Assembly (NCBI RefSeq): GCF_001294645.1
Contig: NZ_CP011868.1
Span: 5,208,001-5,272,000 of the forward strand
Reading direction: 5' to 3'
Origin: Pseudonocardia sp. HH130629-09
GTDB taxonomy: Bacteria; Actinomycetota; Actinomycetes; Mycobacteriales; Pseudonocardiaceae
Length of the DNA: 64,000 nt
Part shown: positions 1-8,149 of the stretch, one piece after another
Layout: each line of letters begins with the position of its first letter
How positions within the stretch are numbered: position 1 is the first letter of the stretch
Program-made: the position numbers and the translations under genes
Notes under the pieces: model-generated
The model's input: the letters and a program-made list of their open reading frames with translations, nothing else
The model's database searches: none
Told to the model about the DNA's origin: nothing

Positions 1-147
1 GCAGCGCCCCGCACCGACGACGTAGTGCTCGACGACGACCTGCAGCCGGTCCGTGCGCCCGGTCGGGCGCAGCAACCGCGGGTCCAGGCCCTCGGGCTGC
101 GCGACCTGCTCGGGGACCGCCCACTCCGGCGAGGGGCGGGCGCTCAC
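1..147 (-). CDS. Hypothetical element protein, N-terminal part only
   Basis: Only the first 49 codons are visible and the gene runs off the left edge. The GTG start overlaps the TGA stop of the preceding small gene (GTGA), so the two are probably translationally coupled in the minus-strand operon of the integrated element. The N-terminus begins MSARPSPEWAVPEQ and includes LQVVVEHYVVGAG. I recognise no domain and assign no function. Its position downstream of the excisionase and two small genes is where such elements often keep replication or transfer genes, but nothing visible supports that role. Confidence 0.55.
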   Translation of the reverse strand, partial: MSARPSPEWAVPEQVAQPEGLDPRLLRPTGRTDRLQVVVEHYVVGAGRC

Positions 148-446
148 GCCGACCACCCGCGCGCCTCGTCCAGCGACGCGATGGCACCGGCGTCGGTGAG
201 CCCGTAGCGCAGCCCCGCCGCCTCCATCGGCTCCGGCACCCGTCCGAACCGGTCGGGACACAGCACCGATCCGTCGGCGTGGGAGAACTCCGGGGACCGG
301 CCGGCGCGGGCGGGCCATCCCGAGGGCGGGGCGTCGATGACGGGGCTGGCGCAGCCCGGACACACCAGGTCCGTCACGTCGACCGGATCGGTCGGGTCGT
401 CGCCCAGGTCCACGACGGGCGGGCCGGGCAGGAAGATCACACTCAC
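144..446 (-). CDS. Small putative zinc-binding element protein
   Basis: This 100-residue protein begins VSVIFLPGPPVVDLGDDP. It has a CPGC pair near residue 35 and a later His and Cys (FSHADGSVLC), a possible single zinc knuckle. The GTG start at 446 is chosen because GGAGG lies 5 nt upstream and because codon use is normal for the genome only downstream of it. The frame stays open up to a GTG at 743 that overlaps the previous gene's stop, so a longer 199-residue product is possible. The stretch 447-640 has many A/T-ending codons and a hairpin and looks non-coding. I know of no function for it. It is coupled to the next gene by a GTGA overlap. Confidence 0.6.
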   Translation of the reverse strand: MSVIFLPGPPVVDLGDDPTDPVDVTDLVCPGCASPVIDAPPSGWPARAGRSPEFSHADGSVLCPDRFGRVPEPMEAAGLRYGLTDAGAIASLDEARGWSA

Positions 447-559
447 GCTGGCCTCCGAGAAGATCAAGGAGGGTCGGCCGGTCCGGCCCCCCGGTGGCGG
501 CGTCCCGTCCGCCACCGCGCCGTCAGGCGCGCACGGCCTCCGAGGCTCGGACTCAAGGG

Positions 560-574
560 CCGGCCGAAGGCCGG
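560..574. repeat. Short perfect hairpin in the 447-739 spacer
   Basis: CCGGCC and GGCCGG flank GAA, a perfect 6-bp stem with a 3-nt loop. It lies in the spacer between the small membrane gene and the zinc-knuckle gene, a stretch rich in AGCG-type simple repeats with non-coding composition. It could attenuate or stabilise the operon mRNA. No T-tract follows, so a terminator call is weak. Confidence 0.4.
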
Positions 575-739
575 TCGCGCAGCGACGCGCAGCGCCAGCG
601 GAGCGCCCTTGAATCTGAGTGAGGCCGGGCCAAACTCGGGCCGGACGGCCCTCCGCCCCGCCGAAGGCGGGACCCTCCGGGCTCTCGGCCCGCCCGGCCG
701 TGAGGGCGAAGTCTCCCGCTCCGGGCTCGACGGCCGCGC

Positions 740-970
740 TCACGACCCGGCCCCCGCGGTCTCGGCGCCGTTCAGCGCGGGCGTCGCGGCCCGGTCGAAC
801 GCCGAAATGAACGTGCCGATCGCATCAGGCAGACCGGCCCCGACCGGCGTGGCGATGAACAGCACCAACGCGATCAGCGAGAACGCGACCGCACCGGCGG
901 CCACCCGCGCCTTCGCGCAGATCACCGCACCGACGACCATGAACAGGATCAGCACCCCGACGCTGCCCAT
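740..970 (-). CDS. Small element membrane protein
   Basis: A 76-residue protein with two hydrophobic segments, about residues 3-18 (VGVLILFMVVGAVICA) and 24-45 (VAAGAVAFSLIALVLFIATP), and a short polar C-terminal tail. Its ATG overlaps the excisionase stop (TGATG), indicating translational coupling. Small two-helix membrane proteins are common in the transfer or maintenance operons of actinobacterial integrative elements, but nothing shows a specific role. The downstream stop overlaps a GTG codon at 743 that might extend the next gene. Confidence 0.7.
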   Translation of the reverse strand: MGSVGVLILFMVVGAVICAKARVAAGAVAFSLIALVLFIATPVGAGLPDAIGTFISAFDRAATPALNGAETAGAGS

Positions 971-1305
971 CAGGACGCCCCGCCCACGATCGTGACGTCC
1001 GCGGCCGCGGCCCGGGCGAGCGCTGCGACCTGATCGTGCCGCCACTGCTCGGTCCAGGAGCCAAGGTCGATGCAGCGCCCGGTCGTGAGGATGTCGGCCA
1101 CCAGACGCTCCAGGACCGCTCCGGGGACGACGTAGCGCCCACCGATCTTGAGTCCGGGAAAGGTCCCCCGCCGCAGGTGCCGGTACAGCGTCGACTCGTC
1201 GAGCCGGAGCATCGCCGCGGTCTCCGCCGCGGTGTAGAAGGCGGGCCTGCTCACCGTCGCGTCGGCGGCCGGAACCTCCGCCGTCGAGGTCTTCGTCGTA
1301 TCCAC
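970..1305 (-). CDS. Excisionase-family helix-turn-helix protein
   Basis: A 111-residue protein with a MerR-like/excisionase DNA-binding helix-turn-helix at about residues 22-65 (YTAAETAAMLRLDESTLYRH, then an RGTFPGLKIGGRY wing). Such proteins bend DNA at attachment sites and direct integrase toward excision, or act as element regulators. It is the first gene of a minus-strand operon with a small membrane protein and two unknown genes. A palindrome at 1357-1371 lies in its upstream region, facing the divergent XRE regulator. It lies about 3 kb from the integrase, although in many elements the two are adjacent, so a purely regulatory role is also possible. Confidence 0.8.
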   Translation of the reverse strand: MDTTKTSTAEVPAADATVSRPAFYTAAETAAMLRLDESTLYRHLRRGTFPGLKIGGRYVVPGAVLERLVADILTTGRCIDLGSWTEQWRHDQVAALARAAAADVTIVGGAS

Positions 1306-1356
1306 TCGTGCCTCCCCTGTCGTGGCCTGCCAGCCGATCCAGCAGTGCCAGTGTCA

Positions 1357-1371
1357 CGCTCATATTGAGCG
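1357..1371. promoter_or_regulatory. Palindromic operator candidate between excisionase and XRE genes
   Basis: CGCTCA-TAT-TGAGCG is a perfect 6-bp inverted repeat with a 3-nt spacer, in the most AT-rich part of the 162-bp divergent region. A second weaker repeat, TTGA-N7-TCAA, follows at 1376-1390. The likely reader is the divergent XRE protein, which would make this a decision switch for the element. That link is inference. Confidence 0.55.
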
Positions 1372-1467
1372 TAGATTGATAGTTCGTCAACACGGCTTCG
1401 CACGTGAAGTGCGCGCGGTACTGCGCTCTCGCTACGCTCGCCGCACCTCGACAGGGCGGGAGCGCAC

Positions 1468-1803
1468 GTGAATCAGGACTGGTCCGCGGTGTCGGATGCG
1501 ATCAAGGTCCGGCTCGACGAGCGCGGCATGACGATGACCGATCTCGCGTCGAAGTCGGGGGTCTCGCTGACGACCGTCCGCGAGCTGGTGCACGTCCTGA
1601 ACACCCGTCGGCGTCAGCCCAGGACGCTGGTCGCCCTCTCCGTGGCGCTCGGATGGCCTGCCGACCATCTCGGCACCGTGCTGCGCGGCGGTCGCACCGG
1701 CGACGATCCGCGGCACGACGACCCCGTGGACGTTCGCGGGGAACTCCGCGACCTCCGACGCCGGGTCGAGGCCCTCGAGCGCGCCGTCGACATGACGTCC
1801 TGA
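1468..1803 (+). CDS. XRE-family HTH regulator of the element
   Basis: A 111-residue protein with an N-terminal Cro/CI-type helix-turn-helix at about residues 8-62 (IKVRLDERGMTMTDLASKSG, then SLTTVRELV) and a C-terminal charged helix (RGELRDLRRRVEALERAV) that could dimerise. It is divergent from the excisionase operon across a region with a perfect palindrome. It is probably the element's repressor or lysogeny-type switch, judged from fold and position. The GTG start is preceded by a purine-rich GGGCGGGAG. Confidence 0.75.
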   Translation: MNQDWSAVSDAIKVRLDERGMTMTDLASKSGVSLTTVRELVHVLNTRRRQPRTLVALSVALGWPADHLGTVLRGGRTGDDPRHDDPVDVRGELRDLRRRVEALERAVDMTS

Positions 1804-1947
1804 CCCGTTCATCCCGCTCACCTCCCGGAGCTGCCGCGTCGGTTGTCCTGACAGGAACCAGAGTGGATTTCCGGATTCACCCGCGACAGGGCGCAGTGGG
1901 GGGCACACTCGGTCAGACGGCGCACTGATCCGGGGGGTGACCGGCGC

Positions 1948-3336
1948 GTGGCGAACGAGCGGCTGTCCTCACTGCTGATCGAGGCGGGGTTCCTCGACCG
2001 TGCCGGGACGGTCGGCCGGAAGCGGTTCGCCCGCGCCGTCAGTGAGTCTCCAGCTGCGCGGACCGCCGGCCGGAGCTACTCCCACACCTACGTCAGCCGG
2101 TGGATCGCCGGGACGGTCCCTCGTGACGACGCGACGCGGACGGCGATCGCGCAGGCGGTGGGCGCTGCGCTCGGACGCACGGTCGCCCTCGACGAGCTCG
2201 GATTCCGTCGGCCGACGACGGCGGACCCGCAGGCAGGTCTCGCCTACCCCGGCTCGGCGGAGGACGGGGTCGTGGCGACCGCGCAACTCCTCGACGCCGA
2301 TCTTGCGAGCGCGCCCGTGGTGCTCAGTGCACCGACGAACGTCGCGGCCTGGAACGAGGCGTCGGTCTCCTGGCTGGTGGGGTCACAGCCGCCGGTCGGC
2401 GATCGCACGGAGGGGCCGTCGCGCATCGGGCTGTCCGACGTTCAACGGCTCCGGACGATGCGCGAGACCTTCGACCGTCTGGACAGCACGTTCGGCGGCG
2501 CACACGCCCGGAACTCGCTGGTGCAGTACCTCCGCACGGAATTGCCGCTGCTCCTACGGGCCGCGGGCACCGCAGACGTGCGGCGCGCCCTCTTCGCAGC
2601 CGCCGGGGAATCGACGCAGCTCGCCGCATGGATGGCGTACGACGCCGGGCTCCACGGAATCGCGCAACGCTATTTCATCCAGGCACTCGGACTGGCGGAC
2701 GCCGGAGAGGATCGTCTGCTCGCAGCGAGCATTCTGGACGCGATGAGCCACCAGGCGAGTTTCCTCGGTCGATATCGTGAGGCCGCCAACATGGCTCGGG
2801 CCGCTCGCCTCGGGACCGACTCGATCGGCATTCCGATCCTGACGTCGCATTTTCACATCATGGAAGCCCGGGCGCTGGCGCGGATCGGTGACGCCGACGC
2901 GTGCGACCGCGCGATGGGATCGGCGGTGCACCATTTCGAGCAGCGCCGGGCCGGGGACGAACCCGCCTGGATCAGCTACTTCGATCGGACCGAGATGGCG
3001 GCAGAGCTGGCGCACTGCCACCGCGACCTCGGCCGCGCCGACGTCGCGGTGGAGCACGCGCAACGGGCGCTCGCATCCGCGTCCGGCGAGTACGTCAGGA
3101 GCGACTTCTTCGTGACGATGGTGCTCGCCGACTCCTTGATCGACCGGGGCGATCTCGACGAGGGATGCCGGGTCGCGGCGGACGCCCTGGAGGTCGGCGA
3201 GGGACTCCGGTCGGCACGGTACAGCAGCTACGTGGATGAGTTCAGGGAACGGCTGGTCCGGCACCGGCGCAGCACGGCGGTGCGGACCTTCGCCGACTCC
3301 GCTCGACACCTTCGGCTCTGGCGACCGGCGGAATGA
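1948..3336 (+). CDS. HTH-TPR regulatory protein
   Basis: A 462-residue protein. The first 90 residues hold a helix-turn-helix-like region (SYSHTYVSRWIAGTVPRDDA, then AQAVGAALGRTVALDELGF), as in XRE-type regulators of actinobacterial mobile elements. Residues 170-450 are helical and TPR-like, with repeated Ala/Leu/Asp-rich helices such as GLHGIAQRYFIQALGLADAG. Such HTH-TPR proteins often respond to peptides or small ligands. A GGGGGG purine run lies 10 nt before the GTG. It is convergent with the kinase-like gene (12-bp gap). The 3' part has more A/T-ending codons than the chromosomal genes, in keeping with transfer. Confidence 0.7.
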   Translation: MANERLSSLLIEAGFLDRAGTVGRKRFARAVSESPAARTAGRSYSHTYVSRWIAGTVPRDDATRTAIAQAVGAALGRTVALDELGFRRPTTADPQAGLAYPGSAEDGVVATAQLLDADLASAPVVLSAPTNVAAWNEASVSWLVGSQPPVGDRTEGPSRIGLSDVQRLRTMRETFDRLDSTFGGAHARNSLVQYLRTELPLLLRAAGTADVRRALFAAAGESTQLAAWMAYDAGLHGIAQRYFIQALGLADAGEDRLLAASILDAMSHQASFLGRYREAANMARAARLGTDSIGIPILTSHFHIMEARALARIGDADACDRAMGSAVHHFEQRRAGDEPAWISYFDRTEMAAELAHCHRDLGRADVAVEHAQRALASASGEYVRSDFFVTMVLADSLIDRGDLDEGCRVAADALEVGEGLRSARYSSYVDEFRERLVRHRRSTAVRTFADSARHLRLWRPAE

Positions 3337-3348
3337 CGGTCCGCGTGA

Positions 3349-4266
3349 TCAGTAGGCTCCCCAGTCCGTTCGGGGAGCGCCGTTCCGGATGTCGGAGATG
3401 CGACGGCCGGCCTCGCGCGCAGTCGCTTGGGACTCCGTGGCCTTCTTGCTCAGCCAGGAGGTCATCGCGATCTCACGCATGTCGGCCAAACACTCGAAAC
3501 CGGACCACTGAGTGACGTCGTATCCATAGACACGGACGAAGTCCGCGTACTCAGATCGGCTGTGCCAGCCGAGACGCGTCGCGAACAACGCCGTCTGGAT
3601 CAGATCCCACTCGCGCGGTCCGGTGGCGAAACTGTCGAGGTCGATCAGCACCGGATGTCCGGCGGTGTCGACGAGCACGTTTCCCACGTTCGCGTCCCCG
3701 TGAATGGCTCCGTGCGGCAGTTCGAACGGCAACCGTGGAAATGCATCGCGCGCCCACTCGATCCGTTCCCGGAGGAAGCAGGCGTCGTCCGGCGCGAGCC
3801 CCGGGAAATCGGGCAGGTCGGCCCCGGCCGGCCCGAACGGTTCGATCTCCGGGAGGTCGAGGTCGAGGTCGTCGGGCGTCGGGAGCTGGTGGAGCCGGCG
3901 GATGACGGCGGCGACGTCACCGATCGGCGCGTACGTCGTTCCCGGGGCGACGGACCCCCAGAAGGTGACGGCGCAGCCGTCGACCTCGACCGGCTGCTCG
4001 ACGTCGACCGCGCGGGTCACCGGGAACCGTTCCGCCGCCAGCCAGCGGGCGACCCGGATCTGCTTCTCCGCGGTGGCGAGCGGTGCCGAGGGCGACGCGA
4101 CCCGCGCGATGAGGTCACCGGCGATCCGGAACACGGCGTTGGAGCCGATCCTGATCAGCTCGACAGGGCCACGCGGCAGGTCCGCGCGGTCGACTGCCTC
4201 GGCCAGAACGCGGCGGGCGAGCGGTTCGGTGAACGACGACGGGGCGCCCGTCGCGAGGTCTTCCAT
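3349..4266 (-). CDS. Aminoglycoside phosphotransferase (APH)-fold kinase
   Basis: A 305-residue APH/choline-kinase-fold protein. The catalytic Brenner motif HGDANVGNVLVD is at about residues 195-206 and the metal-binding DLDSFATGPREWDL at about 213-226. The ATP-binding N-lobe includes RIGSNAVFRIAGDLIARVAS. Such proteins phosphorylate small hydroxylated compounds. The substrate here is unknown and resistance should not be assumed. It sits beside a TPR regulator inside the integrated element, a pairing I recall from several actinobacterial elements, and may be cargo. It lies 45 bp downstream of the integrase stop on the same strand. Confidence 0.8.
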   Translation of the reverse strand: MEDLATGAPSSFTEPLARRVLAEAVDRADLPRGPVELIRIGSNAVFRIAGDLIARVASPSAPLATAEKQIRVARWLAAERFPVTRAVDVEQPVEVDGCAVTFWGSVAPGTTYAPIGDVAAVIRRLHQLPTPDDLDLDLPEIEPFGPAGADLPDFPGLAPDDACFLRERIEWARDAFPRLPFELPHGAIHGDANVGNVLVDTAGHPVLIDLDSFATGPREWDLIQTALFATRLGWHSRSEYADFVRVYGYDVTQWSGFECLADMREIAMTSWLSKKATESQATAREAGRRISDIRNGAPRTDWGAY

Positions 4267-4311
4267 GCCGTCGTCTCCGCTTCGGCCGGACCGGATCGGT
4301 TCAGCCCAAGC

Positions 4312-5637
4312 CTACGCAGGCTCGGCGACATCGCCAGCGCTGCGCGGTGGCCTGCGGACCACCGGCATCCGGCCGCCGATCACGCCGGCCGCCCCCTCAT
4401 CCGCGGCCGTGACCCATGCCGCGTAGTGCCGCAGGGTGGTGGTGCCGTCGCCGTGGCCGAGCCGTCCGGCGACGGTGCGGAGATCGACGCCCGCGGTCAG
4501 GAGTTCGGTCGCCGAGTAGTGGCGCAGCTCCTTCAACCCGGTGTCGATGTCGAGCTTGGCGACCAGCCGGGCGTACCGCCGGGTGAGCGACGAGGGGTCG
4601 CGGGGGCGGCTCATGTCCGGCGTCGCCGAGAACAGCCATGTCCGGTCGGTCACGGTCAGCCCGAGCAGGGCGAGCCGTTCCGCGCAGTCCGCGCGGTGCT
4701 GGCGGAGCAGCTCGACGGTGGGCGGGTCGATCGAGACCCGGCGCATCTGATGGGTCTTCGTGTCCTTGACGACCATCCCGCCGGGGACCCGGACGTAGTT
4801 CTCGTCGAGGCGGACGACGCCCGCGGTCAGATCGATGTCCTCCCACTGGAGTGCGACGACCTCGCCCCGGCGGGCTCCGAGCACCGCGGACAGCCAGACG
4901 TAGAGGCCCCACTCCGCGGCCGCGTCCCAGGCCGCCTCGACGATGCGGGCCATCTGCGCGCTCGTCGGCGGGCGCGGCTGCGGCCTCGCCTTCGACGGTG
5001 GCCGGACCGACGGCATGGGGTTGAACGCGATCCAGCCCCAGCGCACCGCGGCGCTGCACGCCCCGGAGAGGATCGCGTGGATCGACCGCACACTCGACGC
5101 CGCGTAGGGCTTGCACACGTGCCGCTTGCAGCCCGCGACCACGCAGTCGTGCGGGCCCTCGGCCGCGTGCTTCCCGACGAACGGCCGGCCGTTGCACAGT
5201 GCTCGGCACCTCCGCAGGCGGCTGTAGAGCGTCTCCAGGCGCTGCGAGGCCTCCCGGACGAACAGCACCAGCGGGACGTCACCGAGGTTCGGGAGGATGT
5301 ACATCCGGATCTGGGACTCGTAGGTCATCCGGGTAGTGGCGTCGATCTCGTGCTGCTGCATCCAGCGTTCGAGCAGCGCTCCGACGGTGGCCTTGGTGCG
5401 GGCGACCTTCAGCTCGTCCGCGTCTGCGAGGAGCCGGGTCCGGATCTTCTCGGCCTCGCGGTAGGCGGCCTTCTCGGCGCGGTCGCCGTCGCCCTCAATG
5501 TCGACGCTCTCGCACAACACGATCCGCTCGCCGGTCGAGGGATCCTCACCGGCCGACACACGGACCTCGTAGCACCGGGCCCGGCGGCGGATGCTGCCGC
5601 GCTGGCGCTTGACGGGGGCGTCGGATCGGCTGGCCAC
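4312..5637 (-). CDS. int: Tyrosine site-specific recombinase (integrase)
   Basis: A 441-residue tyrosine recombinase. The catalytic Arg lies in LGARRGEVVALQW, the HxxR box in ELRHYSATELL, the second His in AGRLGHGDGTTT and the nucleophile Tyr in LRHYAAW. The core-binding domain precedes these. An insert with several Cys and His residues (CRALCNG, then HDCVVAGCKRHVC) resembles zinc-binding inserts in some actinobacterial integrases. It is transcribed away from tRNA-Arg with its start about 110 bp from the tRNA 3' end, the usual geometry for a tRNA-integrating element. Two perfect 12-bp repeats between start codon and tRNA are probable arm sites. Confidence 0.93.
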   Translation of the reverse strand: MASRSDAPVKRQRGSIRRRARCYEVRVSAGEDPSTGERIVLCESVDIEGDGDRAEKAAYREAEKIRTRLLADADELKVARTKATVGALLERWMQQHEIDATTRMTYESQIRMYILPNLGDVPLVLFVREASQRLETLYSRLRRCRALCNGRPFVGKHAAEGPHDCVVAGCKRHVCKPYAASSVRSIHAILSGACSAAVRWGWIAFNPMPSVRPPSKARPQPRPPTSAQMARIVEAAWDAAAEWGLYVWLSAVLGARRGEVVALQWEDIDLTAGVVRLDENYVRVPGGMVVKDTKTHQMRRVSIDPPTVELLRQHRADCAERLALLGLTVTDRTWLFSATPDMSRPRDPSSLTRRYARLVAKLDIDTGLKELRHYSATELLTAGVDLRTVAGRLGHGDGTTTLRHYAAWVTAADEGAAGVIGGRMPVVRRPPRSAGDVAEPA

Positions 5638-5654
5638 GTGGCAGAAGCTAGCAA

Positions 5655-5678
5655 GGTTCGTGGACCGGTTCGTGGACC
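5655..5678. repeat. Two tandem 12-bp repeats, probable integrase arm-binding sites
   Basis: GGTTCGTGGACC occurs twice head-to-tail without a spacer, between the integrase start (5637) and the tRNA-Arg 3' end (5749). Tandem direct repeats beside the core site are the usual form of arm-type sites for tyrosine integrases. Being perfect and in the 110-bp attachment region favours that reading over chance. Confidence 0.6.
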
Positions 5679-5748
5679 GCGATCAACTTCCACCGCTGAA
5701 AAGAGATCCGGCCCTGACCGTTGTCGCTGGTCAGAGTCGAATCTCGTG

Positions 5749-5824
5749 TGGTGCGCCCGAAGGGATTCGAACCCCTAACCTTCTGATCCGTAGTCAGATG
5801 CTCTATCCGTTGAGCTACGGGCGC
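5749..5824 (-). tRNA. tRNA-Arg (anticodon ACG), integration site of the element
   Basis: On the minus strand the 7-bp acceptor arms GCGCCCG and CGGGCGC pair perfectly. The anticodon loop is CTACGGA (ACG, Arg), the T-loop is TTCGAAT, and a 3' CCA is encoded. The 3' end abuts the integrated element, so this is the attachment target. The gene is intact, so insertion did not destroy it. Confidence 0.95.
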
Positions 5825-5894
5825 GTTGGTGTTTCCAGCGTAGCAATCTTCAGTTGTCGGCCGGCGACCGGTGTATCGACCGCCGTGCCGGTGC

Positions 5895-5984
5895 GGAGGC
5901 TCCGGGATTTGAACCCGGGATGGGGGGGTTACCCCAAACCGCATTAGCAGTGCGGCGCCATAGACCAGACTAGGCGAAGCCTCC
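5895..5984 (-). tRNA. tRNA-Ser (anticodon GCT)
   Basis: On the minus strand GGAGGCT pairs with the 3' acceptor half ending in GCCTCC. The anticodon loop CTGCTAA reads GCT (Ser), and a long variable arm (GGGGTAACCCC-type) marks a class II tRNA. The T-loop is TTCAAAT. It sits 70 bp upstream of tRNA-Arg on the same strand and may be co-transcribed with it. No CCA is encoded. Confidence 0.95.
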
Positions 5985-6042
5985 CCGGTGCCTGACGGCC
6001 ACCAGCGAAGACAACACTACACGCGCGTTCCGGTCTTCCCGA

Positions 6043-6073
6043 ACCGGGGTCCCCCTGACCGAGGGACCCCGGT
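6043..6073 (-). terminator. Strong hairpin terminator after acetoacetyl-CoA synthetase gene
   Basis: ACCGGGGTCCC and GGGACCCCGGT form a perfect 11-bp stem with a 9-nt loop. It lies 10 bp beyond the stop of the ligase gene and before the tRNA-Ser, which would insulate the tRNA genes. No T-run is visible, as is common in GC-rich actinobacteria. Confidence 0.65.
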
Positions 6074-6083
6074 CCGGCGCAGG

Positions 6084-8090
6084 TCAGGCTCCCGCGAGGG
6101 CCACGAACGGGGTCAGCGCGTCCGGATTCTGCAGCGCGCCGGCCGACACCGCCTTCTCCGGTGCGGTCCCGGAGAGGATCTTCTTCACCGGCACCTCGCA
6201 CTTCTTGCCGTTCAGCGTGCGCGGTACGGCGTCGACGACGACGAACCGGTCCGGCACGTGCCGCGGCGAGAGCTCCTTCCGCAGCAGGGTGCGCAGGGTG
6301 GGCTCGACGTCGTCGAGGGTGGTGCCGTCGTCGAGCACCAGGAAGCAGAGCAGGGTGCCCTCCTCGCGGGCGCCGAGCGCGGTGGTGTCGATCACCAGCG
6401 AGTCGGCGACGCCCTCCACGTTCTCGACGACGGCGTAGAAGTCCGCGGTGCCCATCCGGACCCCGCCGCGGTTGAGGGTGGAGTCCGAGCGGCCGTAGAT
6501 GACGTAGGAGCCGCGCGGGGTGCGGCGGACCCAGTCGCCGTGACGCCAGTTGCCGGGGAAGTCCTCGAAGTAGGACTCGCGCAGCCGGGTGCCGTCCGGG
6601 TCGTTCCAGAACATGACCGGCATCGATGGGGTCGGCGTGGTGATGACCAGCTCGCCGACGTCGTCGAGCAGGTCGGTGCCGTCCTCGGCCCAGGACCGGA
6701 CGTCGGCGCCGAGCGCCGCGCAGGACAGCTCTCCCAGCCGCACCGGCACGGTCGGGGCGCTGGTGAGGAACGCGGCGCACACGTCGGTGCCGCCGGAGAC
6801 CGAGCAGATCTGGATGTGCGACCCGGCGGCCTCGCCGATCCAGCGGAAGCCGTCGACCGACAGCGGGGCGCCGGTGGAGCCGAGCGCGCGCATCGCGGAG
6901 AGGTCGTGGTCCTCGCCGGGACGCAGGCCGGCCTTCATGCAGGACTGCACGTACGGGGCGGAGACGCCGAACAGCGCCACCCGGTGCTTCGCGGCGAGCG
7001 CCCACAGCGCGCCGAGGTCGGGGTGGCCGGGGCTGCCGTCGAACATCACGATCGTCGCGCCCACGAGCAGGCCGCCGACCAGGAAGTTCCACATCATCCA
7101 GCCGGTGGTCGTGAACCAGAAGAACCGCTCCCCCGGCTCGAGCCCGTGCTGCAGGCGCATCGCCTTGAGGTGCTCGACGACGATCCCGCCGTGGCCGTGC
7201 ACGATGCCCTTCGGCAGGCCCGTGGTGCCGGAGGAGTAGAGCACCCAGAGCGGGTGGTCGAACGCGACGGGGGTGAACTCCAGCGGGCCGGTCTCGGCGG
7301 TGAACTCGGCCCAGGTCGTCGTGCCGTCGAGGGCGGCGTCGGGGTCGAGGTAGGGCACGAGGACGGTCGCGCGCAGCGTGGGCAGCCTGGCCTGCAGGTC
7401 GGCGACCTTGTCCCGGACGTCGAAGCCCTTGCCGTTGTAGCGGTAGCCGTCGACGGCGACGAGCACGGCGGGCTCGATCTGGGCGAAGCGGTCGTGCACC
7501 GCGCGGGCGCCGAAGTCCGGCGAGCACGACGACCAGATCGCCCCGAGGCTCGCCGCGGCCAGGAAGGCGACGAGAGTCTCGACGCTGTTCGGGGCGAGCG
7601 CGACGACCCGGTCGCCCCGGCCCACCCCGGCCCGGACGAGCCCGGCGCGGGCGCGGGCGACCTGGTCGCGCAGCTCGGCGTGGGTGACGGTGCGCTCCAG
7701 GCCGTCCTCGCGGACGAACTCGACGGCGACGTCGTCGTCGGCGCGGCCCGGGCCGGGGGTCAGGGCGTGCTCGGCGTAGTTCAGCGTCGCGTCGGGGAAC
7801 CACTGCGCGCCGGGCATGTCCCGCGAGCCGAGCGTCGCCGTCGGGCGGTCGTGGAACAGCACGCCGCAGTACTCGGCGACGGCCGACCAGAAGCCCTCCA
7901 GGTCGGTCACCGACCAGCTGTGCAGCTGCGCGTAGTCGGTGACGTCGGTCAGCGGGGCGCTCCGCTCGTCACGTGCCCAGGTGGCGAAGCGGACGATCTC
8001 GGTGTCGCCGGTCCGCGTCGGGTCCGGGCTCCACAGGAGCTCGGGGACCTCCGGGTCGGTGACGGTCTGCGGTGACGGCACGGGCGACAT
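6084..8090 (-). CDS. Acetoacetate--CoA ligase
   Basis: A 668-residue ANL-superfamily ligase that activates acetoacetate (or a similar short acid) to its CoA thioester through an acyl-AMP. The AMP-binding P-loop YSSGTTGLPKGIVHGHGG lies at about residues 272-289. The YGRSDSTLNRGGVRMGT hinge and a C-terminal NGKKCEVPVKKI carrying the adenylating Lys follow. The N-terminus has the extra ACAS_N region (FWSAVAEYCGVLFHDRP, MPGAQWFPDATLNYAEH) typical of acetoacetyl-CoA synthetase. Length matches the family (about 650). The ATG at 8090 fits the family N-terminus. The upstream frame is open but has no family match. It probably feeds ketone-body or butyrate carbon into central metabolism. Confidence 0.9.
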   Translation of the reverse strand: MSPVPSPQTVTDPEVPELLWSPDPTRTGDTEIVRFATWARDERSAPLTDVTDYAQLHSWSVTDLEGFWSAVAEYCGVLFHDRPTATLGSRDMPGAQWFPDATLNYAEHALTPGPGRADDDVAVEFVREDGLERTVTHAELRDQVARARAGLVRAGVGRGDRVVALAPNSVETLVAFLAAASLGAIWSSCSPDFGARAVHDRFAQIEPAVLVAVDGYRYNGKGFDVRDKVADLQARLPTLRATVLVPYLDPDAALDGTTTWAEFTAETGPLEFTPVAFDHPLWVLYSSGTTGLPKGIVHGHGGIVVEHLKAMRLQHGLEPGERFFWFTTTGWMMWNFLVGGLLVGATIVMFDGSPGHPDLGALWALAAKHRVALFGVSAPYVQSCMKAGLRPGEDHDLSAMRALGSTGAPLSVDGFRWIGEAAGSHIQICSVSGGTDVCAAFLTSAPTVPVRLGELSCAALGADVRSWAEDGTDLLDDVGELVITTPTPSMPVMFWNDPDGTRLRESYFEDFPGNWRHGDWVRRTPRGSYVIYGRSDSTLNRGGVRMGTADFYAVVENVEGVADSLVIDTTALGAREEGTLLCFLVLDDGTTLDDVEPTLRTLLRKELSPRHVPDRFVVVDAVPRTLNGKKCEVPVKKILSGTAPEKAVSAGALQNPDALTPFVALAGA

Positions 8091-8149
8091 GAGCCGAGCA
8101 TCCCCGACGGCACCTGCCACGCACCAGTGGTCCGGCCCCACCGGGACGG

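Larger units (their letters stand above)
1..5775. mobile_element. Integrative element (AICE/ICE-like), tRNA-Arg-proximal end, partial
   Basis: The block from the left edge to the 3' end of tRNA-Arg has the layout of an actinobacterial integrative element. A tyrosine integrase lies about 110 bp from the tRNA 3' end and is transcribed away from it. Further in are an excisionase-type HTH protein, an XRE regulator and small operonic genes with GTGA/TGATG overlaps. The tRNA is intact and includes an encoded CCA, as expected when the element restores the gene's 3' end on integration. The second attachment site and any replication or transfer genes are not in the window, so whether the element can move cannot be judged. 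Confidence 0.8.

Noticed and set aside
144..743. Longer form of the zinc-knuckle gene starting at GTG 743
   Set aside because: The extra 99 codons contain a hairpin, AGCG simple repeats and atypical third positions. GTG 446 has a good ribosome-binding site. The longer form is kept only as an alternative.
3349..4266. Antibiotic resistance gene call for the APH-fold protein
   Set aside because: Only the general fold and catalytic motifs are visible; many such kinases act on other metabolites, so resistance is not supported.
3427..5778. Very long open frame on the plus strand opposite the kinase-like and integrase genes
   Set aside because: Its composition mirrors the real genes on the other strand, as usual in GC-rich DNA. 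It has no family pattern and no start signal. The same applies to other long antisense frames, such as 5988-8075 and 42406-46530.
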